The notes under the pieces were generated by a model. It had not been told where the DNA came from. It was given only the letters and a program-made list of their open reading frames with translations, and ran no database searches. DNA of 64,000 nucleotides from positions 62,001 through 126,000 of the forward strand of contig CANJCO010000001.1 in assembly GCA_947473045.1 (NCBI GenBank). The letters are read 5' to 3'. The translations under genes and the position numbers were made by a program. This document shows, piece by piece, positions 18,869-28,006 of the stretch. Position 1 is the first letter of the stretch. Each line of letters begins with the position of its first letter. Source of the DNA: Myxococcales bacterium (lineage in GTDB: Bacteria; Myxococcota_A; Polyangia; Polyangiales; Polyangiaceae).

Positions 18869-20569
18869 ATGAGCACGATGGGCGACCAGAGCGACGCGAG
18901 GACGAAAGCACGGATTCCGTTCGAGGCGGTGGTCGAGGTTGCCGATACCGGCGACAGCGATCCGTACGAAGCCCAGGCGGTAGATGTGTCGGGGGAAGGC
19001 ATGCACCTCCGGACGGCGTATCTGCCCGACGTCGGTCAGTCGATCGCTTGCCGCTTCGACGCGGGAGCCGACCCGGTGACGGTGACCGGCGCGGTCGTAT
19101 GGCGTCAGGCCGAGTCGCGCGGAGGCGAGTTCGGCATTCGCTTCAACGAGATGGACCCTGACACCGCGAAGGCGCTCGAGGCCATCGTCGGGACGTCGAC
19201 TCCCGAAGGCGTGGTCAGCGCGATGCCGAAAGGCCGCGTGCGGCTTCACATCGAAGGCCTCGGACAGCCGATGCGTGCGCGGGTCAAAACCACCAGCGCG
19301 ACTGAGCTTACGGTCGGCAGCGACCTCGCTTTTTTGCAGGTCGGAAAGCACCTCGAGCTCGAGGACGCAGAGCTCGGCGGCAAGCGGCCCGCTGTGATCG
19401 ATCGCGTCGAGGTGGAGACCGATCCGGACTCGCATGTTCCGCGGCTGGTGGTCGCGCTCCGGTACGAGCCACTCGCGGTCTCGGACGCCGCGCGCATGCC
19501 CGACAGCGACGCCGACGCTGCGAGACCTACGGTTCGCGCACGTACCAGCGAGCCGAACGCTCGGGTGCTGCCCGCCGATGAGCGCCCCGACGGCACCGAC
19601 GAGGAGGCCGCATCCATGAAGAGCACGTTCGCCCGCAACGCGGCGAAGGTGACGCCGGCCGTGCTTGGATTGCTCAAGCGCGCCCGCGAAAAGGCGGCAA
19701 ATCTGTCGGCTCGTGGTGCGTCGACCGACGAGGCGCCTGCGCGCCGCACGACCTCTCCGGCCCCGGGTGGCGGTCTCAAGACGAGCGGGCGCGGTGTCGT
19801 TCGCGACAAGTTTGAGGCCGCGCCGCCGACCGGCATGCGCGCCGCGCTCGAGATGCACAAGCGCAAAATCGCCCTCGGAGGCTCAGCTTTTCTCGCGGTG
19901 CTGCTCGTTGCAGCAGCCATGCACAAGCCTTCGTCGGGCGCTGTCGCGTCGGCACCTGCGCCCCTCGACAGCGCCGCGCTGGCGCCGCTCACCGAGCTGG
20001 CGAACGCGCCGCCCGTCAATCTGTCGGCTGACGCGGGCCCGGCGCCCGCGGTCGATCCGATGCTCGTCGCCACAGCGCCGTCCGCGGCTCCCGCGCCGAT
20101 GCCTCCCGCGCCTCTGGCCGTGACGCCGCCCGATCCGCCGCCGGCCGCGAAGCCGTCGGGGCCCGTGCATGCGACGCCGTTTTCCAACGGCTCCGTCACC
20201 CACGGAAACGTGCTCCGCCTGAAGATGGACGGCGCGATTGAGAAGATCAACGGCGCGCAGCAGCCCGCGGGCTTCAGCGTGTCGATCCCCGGCCACAAGT
20301 CACTCGAGCCGGCGGGCCCGCTCGCGTCGCGCGACTCGCGCATCGCCTCGATTCGCGTCACCAACGATCAGGGCGGCGCCGAACTCGAAGTGGCCTTCAA
20401 GGACGGCGTTCCCAACTACGTGGTGCGCTCCAAAGGCGACACCCTCGAGATCGTCCTCGCCCCGATCGCGACGGCCTCTCATGACGCGCCCGCAAAGCCT
20501 GCAAAGCACGTCGATCCGTCTGCGAAACCCTCCAAACCTTCGAAGAAGACCGCGCACGCCAAACACTGA
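18869..20569 (+). CDS. PilZ domain membrane protein with AMIN-like C-terminus
   Basis: 566 residues from ATG 18869 with GGAGG just upstream. Residues 8-110 form a PilZ domain with both c-di-GMP motifs: RTKAR (RxxxR) and DVSGEG (DxSxxG). A second, degenerate PilZ-like segment follows (about 115-210). A single transmembrane helix near 333-353 is followed by a Pro/Ala linker. The C-terminal domain (about 430-545) resembles AMIN domains of PilQ and AmiC. The topology implies cytoplasmic c-di-GMP sensing linked to a periplasmic peptidoglycan or secretin-associated domain (inference). Confidence 0.8.
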   Translation: MSTMGDQSDARTKARIPFEAVVEVADTGDSDPYEAQAVDVSGEGMHLRTAYLPDVGQSIACRFDAGADPVTVTGAVVWRQAESRGGEFGIRFNEMDPDTAKALEAIVGTSTPEGVVSAMPKGRVRLHIEGLGQPMRARVKTTSATELTVGSDLAFLQVGKHLELEDAELGGKRPAVIDRVEVETDPDSHVPRLVVALRYEPLAVSDAARMPDSDADAARPTVRARTSEPNARVLPADERPDGTDEEAASMKSTFARNAAKVTPAVLGLLKRAREKAANLSARGASTDEAPARRTTSPAPGGGLKTSGRGVVRDKFEAAPPTGMRAALEMHKRKIALGGSAFLAVLLVAAAMHKPSSGAVASAPAPLDSAALAPLTELANAPPVNLSADAGPAPAVDPMLVATAPSAAPAPMPPAPLAVTPPDPPPAAKPSGPVHATPFSNGSVTHGNVLRLKMDGAIEKINGAQQPAGFSVSIPGHKSLEPAGPLASRDSRIASIRVTNDQGGAELEVAFKDGVPNYVVRSKGDTLEIVLAPIATASHDAPAKPAKHVDPSAKPSKPSKKTAHAKH

Positions 20570-20587
20570 CTTTGCCTCTCACTTTCG

Positions 20588-20618
20588 CGCCGCGTACGCC
20601 CGGGTGGTGTGCGCGGCG
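20588..20618 (+). terminator. Possible terminator after the PilZ gene
   Basis: A 7-bp CGCCGCG/CGCGGCG stem with a 17-nt loop, followed by TCGATATTTTG. It sits in the 65-bp gap between the convergent PilZ and tsaD genes. The T-run is short and interrupted. Confidence 0.3.
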
Positions 20619-20634
20619 TCGATATTTTGTGCGA

Positions 20635-21687
20635 TCAGCGTCGTCCCCGGCCTTTGCGCGTCGACTTGACCAGCACGCTCTGGCTCGTCGCGAGGAGATC
20701 CCAGCCGTCGCGCTCGCCGCGCGCGAAGCGGCACGCGCCCGCGTAGGCGATCATCGCGGCGTTGTCTGTGCAGCTCGCGAGGCTCGGCGCGTGGGCGGTG
20801 ATGCCGTGCGATTCGGCGAGCGCCGACACCCGCGCGCGAAGCTCGCTGTTTGCCGCCACCCCTCCGCCGATGACGACATGGGCCACGCCCTCGCTGACGG
20901 CCGCCATGACCAGCTTCTTCGCCAGCACGCTGGTGACCGCCCGCTGAAACGAGGCGCAAATATCGGCGATTTGCGCTTCTGAAAACGGCCCCCGCGTGCG
21001 CACGAGCTCGGCCACCTGGGTCTTGATGCCCGAAAAACTCATCTCGAGCGTTGAGCCGTGCGCCATGGGCGCGAGCAGCTTGAAGGCGTTGGGATCGCCG
21101 AGTCGGGCGAGTCGATCGACCACGGGGCCCCCGGGATATCCGAGCCCCAGCATTTTTGCGGTCTTGTCGAAGGCCTCGCCGGCGGCGTCATCGCGGGTGG
21201 CGCCGAGCTCACGAACCGAGTCGGCGTGCGCTTCGTCTACGCGGTAGATCGCGGTGTGTCCGCCCGAGGCGAGCAGCGCCACGAACGGAAATTGCGGCAT
21301 CGGGGCAGGGGCGTCGCCGCGCCGCAGAAAAATCGCCAGCAGATGCCCCATCAGGTGGTCGACGCCGACGAGCGGCTTGTCGGCCGCCCAAGCGAGACCT
21401 TTGGCCACCTGCACGCCCACGAGAAGCGCGCCCACGAGGCCGGGCCGGTGCGTGACCGCTACGGCGTCGATCGAGCCGAGCTCCACGCCCGCCACGGCGA
21501 GGGCCTCGCGCACGACGGGCACCACGTTTTTCGCGTGATCGCGAGAGGCCAGCTCGGGAACGACGCCGCCAAAGGCAGCGTGCAGCCTGACCTGGCTGTG
21601 CACGATGTCGCTGAGCACAGCGCCGTCGGCGCGAACGACCGCTGCGCCTGTCTCGTCGCACGACGACTCGATGCCGAGGACGAGCAC
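20635..21687 (-). CDS. tsaD: tRNA N6-adenosine threonylcarbamoyltransferase
   Basis: Transfers threonylcarbamoyl to A37 of ANN-decoding tRNAs (t6A). 350 residues. Family markers are LGIESSCDETGAAVV, PELASRDHAKN, VTHRPGLVGALLVG, the metal-binding HLMGH and VIGGGVAANSELR. GTG start, 1 bp after the stop of the glycine-rich lipoprotein gene, so the two are probably on one transcript. Confidence 0.96.
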   Translation of the reverse strand: MLVLGIESSCDETGAAVVRADGAVLSDIVHSQVRLHAAFGGVVPELASRDHAKNVVPVVREALAVAGVELGSIDAVAVTHRPGLVGALLVGVQVAKGLAWAADKPLVGVDHLMGHLLAIFLRRGDAPAPMPQFPFVALLASGGHTAIYRVDEAHADSVRELGATRDDAAGEAFDKTAKMLGLGYPGGPVVDRLARLGDPNAFKLLAPMAHGSTLEMSFSGIKTQVAELVRTRGPFSEAQIADICASFQRAVTSVLAKKLVMAAVSEGVAHVVIGGGVAANSELRARVSALAESHGITAHAPSLASCTDNAAMIAYAGACRFARGERDGWDLLATSQSVLVKSTRKGRGRR

Positions 21688-21688
21688 G

Positions 21689-23374
21689 CTAGAACGTGAG
21701 CTTCTGGCTGCTTGCGCCGGAAGCGCCTGCGTTTCCGCCTGCGCCCCCGCTGCCGCCCGCGCCCGCGGTGCACATGTTGGCGGGAGTCTCGGTGAGCTTC
21801 ACCGTCGACGACACCGCGATGCAGGCCGAAGGGCCTCCCGCGCCGCCGCCGCCGTTGCCTCCCGCGCCGCCGCTGCTGCCGTCGCCGCCGCGGCCGCCCA
21901 CGCGTCCGTCGTCAGCGGTGTTGCCGCCGCTTCCGCCCTTGCCGCCAGCGCCAGCGATACCGCCGTTTCCTCCCGCGCCGCCGGTGCCGCCCTTGCCGGT
22001 AACGATGGTGCTCTGTCCGACGACGAGGGTGCCGCCGAACGCGGTCACGCCGAAGCTCGCGCCGCCGCCGGTGCCGCCGGTGCCACCCGCCCCGGGACAG
22101 CCTCCCGTGCCTCCGCTGCCGCCTCCGGCGCCCCGGTCGGGGTACGAAAACGAGCAGTTTGCGCCGCCTCCGCCGCCTCCGCCGCCCGCGCCCGCGCCGC
22201 CCGCCTGACCGTCGCCGCCGGTGCCGGCGCCAACGGGAACATAGAGCGCCACGCCTGAAATGCCGCCTGATTTGCCCGCGCTGCCGCCTGAGCCAGCCGC
22301 TCCCGGGGTCGATGCGGAGCCGCCGCCCTGTCCGCCGCTACCGACCGTGGAGATGCCCACGAGATTGCAGCTTCCGCCGCCGCCGCCGGGGCCGCCCGAC
22401 ACGCTCGAGCCTGCGCCGCCGCTGGCGCCTCCGCCGTGATCGAAGCCTCCCTGACCGCCCGCGCCGCTGCTGGCGCCGCCGCACGAAGAGGCCACTGCGC
22501 CTCCGCCCGCCGAGCCACCCTGACCGCCCGCGTTCGACGAATTGCTGACCGCGTCGGTCCCGTTGACCCCGGCGTTTCCGACTGCGCCCCCCGCGCCGCC
22601 GGCTCCCGCAGCGCCGTCCTGTCCGCCGCCGACGTTGATGAGATCGTAGCGCACAAACAGCGTCGCGGTGCCTTGCGCGAGCCTCACGCCGTAGGCTCCG
22701 ACGCCTGGATTCCCGGGATCGGGCGTGATGGCGGTTAGCGTCAGTCCCTCCACGTGGGTGTCGGCGTTGATGGCGGCGCCGTAGACGACCGTGCCCTTGT
22801 TCTTGAGGGTGGTGGGCGTGCTCGCGCCGCGCTTGAACGGGAAGCTCGGGTCCTTCTCGCCGAAGCCGCCGTAGACGCTGACGCCGCTGGCAAGATCGAC
22901 TTGCCCGTCGAACGTGTCGCCGGCGAGGCACACGTCCTTCTTTTGAGCGGTCGCGAGACCGATCGCGAACGCCACGGTCGCGACGGGCGCCGCGCGGGAG
23001 CCGCCCTTCGCGTCGTCCTTGCCGTCGAGGGCGACGAACACGCATTTGGCGACGACGCCGTCGGTCCCGTCGCAGTTGTCATCGACGAAATTCGGGTCGA
23101 TTGGGTCGTTTGGCGCGTTTGCGGTGGGCGTACAGGCGTAGTCGCAGCTGCCCTTCAGGTCGACGCGTCCCGGAGGACATCCCGCGTCGGCGTCGGGCGC
23201 TGCGTCGGGCGCTGCGTCTACTGCGCCAGCGTCGCGCGCCGCGTCGGGCGCAGCGGCGTCGACGGCCTCGCCGGCGTCGTAGGCGTTTACCTCCACCGTG
23301 GTGCCATCGGCGCGCGCACACGCCGCGAAACCAGCCGCGCCCACCATCCAGACCAAACCGATCGCGTTTCGCAC
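21689..23374 (-). CDS. Glycine-rich PGRS-like surface lipoprotein
   Basis: 561 residues. N-terminal hydrophobic signal ending GFAAC, then an Asp/Ala-rich linker (about 30-65), a cysteine-containing segment, and a domain with a DGKDDAKGGSRAAPVATV motif typical of beta-helix DUF1565-like proteins. From about residue 205 to 550 it is dominated by Gly-Gly-x repeats with Ala, Ser and Asn, like PE-PGRS-type proteins. GTG start. An ATG nine codons later is an alternative. Surface-exposed structural or adhesive role is an inference from composition. Confidence 0.75.
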   Translation of the reverse strand: MRNAIGLVWMVGAAGFAACARADGTTVEVNAYDAGEAVDAAAPDAARDAGAVDAAPDAAPDADAGCPPGRVDLKGSCDYACTPTANAPNDPIDPNFVDDNCDGTDGVVAKCVFVALDGKDDAKGGSRAAPVATVAFAIGLATAQKKDVCLAGDTFDGQVDLASGVSVYGGFGEKDPSFPFKRGASTPTTLKNKGTVVYGAAINADTHVEGLTLTAITPDPGNPGVGAYGVRLAQGTATLFVRYDLINVGGGQDGAAGAGGAGGAVGNAGVNGTDAVSNSSNAGGQGGSAGGGAVASSCGGASSGAGGQGGFDHGGGASGGAGSSVSGGPGGGGGSCNLVGISTVGSGGQGGGSASTPGAAGSGGSAGKSGGISGVALYVPVGAGTGGDGQAGGAGAGGGGGGGGANCSFSYPDRGAGGGSGGTGGCPGAGGTGGTGGGASFGVTAFGGTLVVGQSTIVTGKGGTGGAGGNGGIAGAGGKGGSGGNTADDGRVGGRGGDGSSGGAGGNGGGGAGGPSACIAVSSTVKLTETPANMCTAGAGGSGGAGGNAGASGASSQKLTF

Positions 23375-23415
23375 GGTGACCTCCGAGCGGTCAATTGTAG
23401 CACGTGCGGCTGCGC

Positions 23416-23904
23416 TCAGAACGGGCAGGGGCCCGGCGTGCGCGCAAGCTCGAACACCGCGAAGAGGTTGGCCGTTGCGTCGCCCGCGTCTGAGGCGGCG
23501 GACGGCGCGCCGCGGATCAGTCGCACTTCGACCTTGCCCCCCTGCATGAGCGAGACGATGGCGAGGTCATCGCCCGCAGCGTCGGCGACCGCGTACACGA
23601 GATTTCGGGCGCGCCCCTCGCCGAACGCGAGCGTCGAGAGCGAGTCGTGCCAAAGCTGCGGTATCGGTCGCAGCGGCGTGCTCCCGAAGCGGCCGTCCGA
23701 GGCTGAAATCGCGCCCGGATCGCTCTGCAGGCGGGCGGCATCGAGCGACAGGCAAAGTCGTGTCCCGCCTTCGATACCGCTGCGCACGAAGTCTCCCGGG
23801 ACGAGCGTGCCCTCGTAGTGATCGCCCGCGTTCGAGTAGCTCGACACGTCTGTGCAGCCGGCAGCGGCGAGCGCGATCAGCAGTGCACTGCCGCCGCGGA
23901 TCAT
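23416..23904 (-). CDS. Small lipoprotein, unknown function
   Basis: 162 residues with a clear lipoprotein signal (hydrophobic stretch ending LAAAGC) and a beta-rich mature part. The start overlaps the stop of the upstream TPR-HEAT gene in an ATGA, so the two should be co-translated. It may be a membrane-anchored partner of that protein. No recognised family. Confidence 0.75.
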   Translation of the reverse strand: MIRGGSALLIALAAAGCTDVSSYSNAGDHYEGTLVPGDFVRSGIEGGTRLCLSLDAARLQSDPGAISASDGRFGSTPLRPIPQLWHDSLSTLAFGEGRARNLVYAVADAAGDDLAIVSLMQGGKVEVRLIRGAPSAASDAGDATANLFAVFELARTPGPCPF

Positions 23905-26900
23905 CGGGCTCGGAGCAGCTGAGCGGCCGCCTCGCGCAGCCGCGGCTCGGGATCGGTCGTGGCGAGGCGCGCGGCCACTTCCGCCGCTGCTGGTGGGTCG
24001 AAGCTCGCCAGCGCCGAGAGCGCGGCCTCCCGCACGAGCGCGTACGGGTCGGTGGTGGCGACGCGTTGGAGCGTTGATCGCGCAGCCGCGGCGTTGGCCC
24101 GACCGCCGATCCGGCCCAGCGCCTGAGCCGCGAGGACGCGCATCGACCAGCTTGCGTGCGTCAGCGCGACGCGTGATGCGATGGCCGCGGCTTCCGCCGT
24201 GCCTTGACGGTCGATGGCCGCAATCGCGAGGCGTTGCACGCGCTCATCGGCGTCGCCGGCCGCGGCGACCACAGCGGCCTTCGCTTCGGGAGAATCCCCG
24301 CGCGACAGGAACACGACGGCCTCGCCGCGCAGGGTCGCGTTCGGGTGACGCGCGAGGGGAAGCACCTCGCCTTCGAGCGATCGGGCGAGGCTCGCGGCCA
24401 CTTCGCGCGCCGACGCTGTGTCGGGGGAACCGCCTGCGGCGACGAACGGCGACAGTCCGCCTTCCCGCCCGCCAAATGCCGACAGCACGCTGAGCGCGCG
24501 ATCGCCGCTCGTGAGCAGTGCGCCGGACGCAGCGCGGCCAATGGCTTCAGAGAACTTCACCAGCGTCGCCGCCCGCTCGGCCACGGAAAAACCGCGCGGG
24601 ACCAGCGAATCGATCAGCGCGTCGAGATCGAGGGCGCCATCGGGCACGGGCAGCAGCTCGACGGAGGCCTTCGCGCGATCAGGGTTCGCGAGGAGCACGA
24701 GGCTGGCCGCCCCCGAGCGCGCGGTGGCGTCGGCCCTGGCGCGCGCCCGGCCGCTTTCGGGGCCGCCGCCCGAAAACAGGGCGTCTGCCATCGCGCTGAC
24801 GGCGCTGGCTCGCGTGCGCCCTGAACCCAGCCTCGCGAGCGCCACGAACGCGAGCGTGCGCGGCCAGCCGTCGGCCCCTTGCGCGAGCGCCAGCAGCGTC
24901 TGCGCTTCAGCTTCTGCGCCCAGCTCACCGAGCGCATAGGCGGCTCCCGCGCGCGCGATGGTGCCGGCGTCCTGCGCCTTCGCGATGGCCGCGATAGCCG
25001 GAATTGCGCTGCGGTCGCGCTGTTCGGCGAGCCCCAGCGCCGCGAGGGCGCGCATCTCGGGCGTGCCGCGATCGAGCAGCGCCCGAATCGCAGGGAGCGC
25101 GCGTCGATCCGCAATGCGCGACATGCCCCACGCCGCGGCGAGAGCCACCGGATCGCTCGGAACAAACGCGTCGCTGCCTTTGGGGAGCAGCAAGGCCTCG
25201 AATTTAGGCAGCAGCGCTGCGTCACGGAGCGACCCCGCGGCGATCATCGCCCTGGCGCGAAGCTGTGCGTCGGCCGGACCGGTCGCGAACGCGAACAGAG
25301 CGGGGCCCGCGTTCTTGTTCTGCACGTACCCGAGGACGTCGATGGCGATGCGCTGCTGCGCGGGATCGCCGTCGGCCAGGGCGTCGAGCAAGGGCTTCAC
25401 GGCGCGGCCGCCGATCCGCGCGAGGGCCTCCCGCGCCGAGGCCGCATCGCGCCCGTCGCCGTGCCGAACGCGTGAAACCAGCGAAAATGAGAGGTTTCCG
25501 TAGATTTCGACCAGCACGTTGCGATAAATTTTTCGCGTCGGGTTGCCGATGGCGAGCGGGAGCAGCTCCTGCTCAAGCGACTCGAGCGTGCTGCGCCCCA
25601 GGTTGATCTGCATCGACAGGCGCGCCGCCCGCGCGACGAGCTCGGCGTCGGGGGCTCCGCGGATCACGCGACGAAACAGCCGGTCGGCCTCCTCGGCCTC
25701 GCCGCGCGCGAGGAGCAGATCGGCGAGCGCGAAGTAAACGACAAACAGGCGATCGTTTTTTGCAATCGCCTGGCGAAATTCGCCGATCGCGTGGTCGACG
25801 TCCTGGCGCGCCCGGTACATCTCACCGAGGCGACGGTGGCCCTCTGCATCTTGCGGGTTGAGCTCGACTGCCTGCGCCGCGTAGCGAATGGCGTCGTCGT
25901 CGAGGCGGAGCTGCAGCGCGTACTGGGCCATGCGCTGGTAGACTTCGCGCGCCCGCTTCGGGTCGACGCCGATGAGTCGCTCAAGCACCGCGACGGCCTC
26001 CTGGAGCTTCCCTGCCGAAACGAGCGTGCGTTCGAGCGCGAGGTAACTGTCGGCGTCGCCCGGGGCGAGCTCAATGACCTTTCGGAGCGCGATTTCCGCG
26101 TCTCCGAGCCTCCGCAGGTGCAGCTGCGCCTCGGCGAGCGTTCGCCCGGCCTCGACGTCGGGGGGAGCGCCCGCAAAGGCCGCCGCCAGCGCCGGGAGCT
26201 GCTGCTCGAGTATCTTCTCGCGCGCCCACAGCGCCACGATCCGCGCCCGGGCCTCGCGCGAAAGCAGCTTGTCGCCCGACTGCCGCGCGCGGCCCTCGAG
26301 CTCCTGCCACAGCACCCGCGCACCGTGAAAGTCGCCTCGACGCTCGAGCGCAGCGGCGAGCTGCTTTTTGTATCCTGCGTTGGCCGGCTCGAGTCCGACA
26401 GCCTCGCGAAACGACGCGAGCGCTTCGTCCCCCATGTCGTGCTCGAGGAGCACATCGCCGAGGGCCGCGAGCGCGCGCGCCCTCGGGGAGACCGTGGTGA
26501 GAATCCGCCGCCACGTCTGCAGGGCAAGGGCGGCGTTTCCGTCCTGAAAATAGCGGTCTCCGAGGTCGACGAGGTGCGTCGGATCGCTCGCGCCCACCTG
26601 CGACAGCCGCGTGAGCACGCGCAGCTGGGCGTCCCCCTGCGCGATGCGCCCATAAAAGTCGGCGAGCCGCGACAGCGACTCTTCGTCGGCGCCCGCGCGC
26701 GCCTCGAGCTCACCCAGCAGCTTCAGCGCTCGGACCCGGTCGCCTCGCTGAATCAGGGCTTCGCACTGCTCGAAGACGAACTCCGGGTTGTTCGGCGCCG
26801 CGCGAATCAGCGCCTCGTATTCGGAGATGGCCTTGTCGAGGTCGCCCTGCGTCTGGAGCAGGCGCACCATTTTCAGGCGCAAATCGATCTGCCGCGGGCT

Positions 26901-27956
26901 CTGCAAAAGCGCCCTGCGGTAGGTCGCGATGGCGCGCCCGGCGTCGCCGGTCTCTTCGTAGAGCGCTCCGAGCAGCGCGAGGCGCGCGTAGTCGCCGGGG
27001 TGCTCGTCTTCGAGCTGCTTGATGAGCAGCGGAAGCTGCTGATCGGCGCGGTAAATCTCGGAGATCGTCTCGTAGATTTCTGCGCGAACCGCCGCTTCCT
27101 GCCCGGCCGCGGACAGCGCCTTTTTGAGCGACGCGAGCGCGTCCTGATGCTTGTGGGCCTTTGCCTGCGCCTTGCCGAGCTCCGTGAGTGCGGGCGCGAG
27201 GGTGCGGTTGTCGCCCGTCGCAGCCGCCACGAGCGCGGCGAATTCGGGGATGGCCCGATCATACTCGGCGCGGGCAAAGAGCTCGCGACCCAGCTCCCCG
27301 CGAACGAACAGGCTGGTGGGCTCGAGCTTGACGATCTGGTCGTGGTAGGCCTTCGCCCCCGCGAAATCTTTGGTCTCCAGCGCGAGGGTGACCAGCGTGC
27401 GAAGCGTCTGCTCTTTGTCGGTCTGGGCCGATTGCAGCGGAAGCGCGTGCTCGTAGTGGGCGCGGGCGGCGGTCGCGTCGCCGCGATCCTGCTGCGCGCG
27501 GGCGAGGGCGAGCAGCGCGCTCGGATCGCCCGGCCGCAGCGCGATGGCCCGTTCGAACGCGCGAATTGCCTCGTCGGCGCGGCCCTGGATTTTGTAGATG
27601 CCGGCGAGGGTGACCGTGGCTGCGTACGCGCCGTCGCCGCCGGCCTGCGCGCGCTTGTCGAAGTCCGTGGCGAGCGCGTCGAGCTTGCCGTCGCGCTCGC
27701 GGTACAGCTGCGCGAGCCGCTGTAGCGGAAAGGCTGCCCCGGGCTGGGCGAGCACGACCTTGGTGTACCGCTCGATAAGCGCGGCGGGCGTTTGTGCGTC
27801 CGGGGCGTCGGGCCCAGGGGTCGGCCTCGGACGCGGGCGACCCGATGGCGCCGGCTTCGGGCGATGGCGGCCGCCGGGATCGAAGTCCTGCGCGGCGGCG
27901 ATCGTGGCCACTGCCAGCACAAGCGAAACGAGGATGCTGCAGCGGGCGAGGCGCAC
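23901..27956 (-). CDS. Giant exported TPR-HEAT repeat protein
   Basis: 1351 residues from GTG 27956. This start gives a clean signal peptide (RLARC, hydrophobic core, then AAAQ). A GTG at 27992 is an alternative adding 12 residues. A Pro/Arg-rich linker follows. Residues about 55-820 are tandem tetratricopeptide repeats, and from about 830 to the end are HEAT/PBS-type repeats (for example GRAVKPLLDALADGDPAQQR and the final PRLREAAAQLLRAR). Such scaffolds mediate protein-protein contacts in the periplasm. No enzyme domain seen. Middle gene of a three-gene minus-strand set. Confidence 0.82.
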   Translation of the reverse strand: MRLARCSILVSLVLAVATIAAAQDFDPGGRHRPKPAPSGRPRPRPTPGPDAPDAQTPAALIERYTKVVLAQPGAAFPLQRLAQLYRERDGKLDALATDFDKRAQAGGDGAYAATVTLAGIYKIQGRADEAIRAFERAIALRPGDPSALLALARAQQDRGDATAARAHYEHALPLQSAQTDKEQTLRTLVTLALETKDFAGAKAYHDQIVKLEPTSLFVRGELGRELFARAEYDRAIPEFAALVAAATGDNRTLAPALTELGKAQAKAHKHQDALASLKKALSAAGQEAAVRAEIYETISEIYRADQQLPLLIKQLEDEHPGDYARLALLGALYEETGDAGRAIATYRRALLQSPRQIDLRLKMVRLLQTQGDLDKAISEYEALIRAAPNNPEFVFEQCEALIQRGDRVRALKLLGELEARAGADEESLSRLADFYGRIAQGDAQLRVLTRLSQVGASDPTHLVDLGDRYFQDGNAALALQTWRRILTTVSPRARALAALGDVLLEHDMGDEALASFREAVGLEPANAGYKKQLAAALERRGDFHGARVLWQELEGRARQSGDKLLSREARARIVALWAREKILEQQLPALAAAFAGAPPDVEAGRTLAEAQLHLRRLGDAEIALRKVIELAPGDADSYLALERTLVSAGKLQEAVAVLERLIGVDPKRAREVYQRMAQYALQLRLDDDAIRYAAQAVELNPQDAEGHRRLGEMYRARQDVDHAIGEFRQAIAKNDRLFVVYFALADLLLARGEAEEADRLFRRVIRGAPDAELVARAARLSMQINLGRSTLESLEQELLPLAIGNPTRKIYRNVLVEIYGNLSFSLVSRVRHGDGRDAASAREALARIGGRAVKPLLDALADGDPAQQRIAIDVLGYVQNKNAGPALFAFATGPADAQLRARAMIAAGSLRDAALLPKFEALLLPKGSDAFVPSDPVALAAAWGMSRIADRRALPAIRALLDRGTPEMRALAALGLAEQRDRSAIPAIAAIAKAQDAGTIARAGAAYALGELGAEAEAQTLLALAQGADGWPRTLAFVALARLGSGRTRASAVSAMADALFSGGGPESGRARARADATARSGAASLVLLANPDRAKASVELLPVPDGALDLDALIDSLVPRGFSVAERAATLVKFSEAIGRAASGALLTSGDRALSVLSAFGGREGGLSPFVAAGGSPDTASAREVAASLARSLEGEVLPLARHPNATLRGEAVVFLSRGDSPEAKAAVVAAAGDADERVQRLAIAAIDRQGTAEAAAIASRVALTHASWSMRVLAAQALGRIGGRANAAAARSTLQRVATTDPYALVREAALSALASFDPPAAAEVAARLATTDPEPRLREAAAQLLRAR

Positions 27957-28006
27957 GTCGCAGAGCTTAGACGCCTTCGCCGCGCCGTGCACACTGCGCG
28001 GACGGT

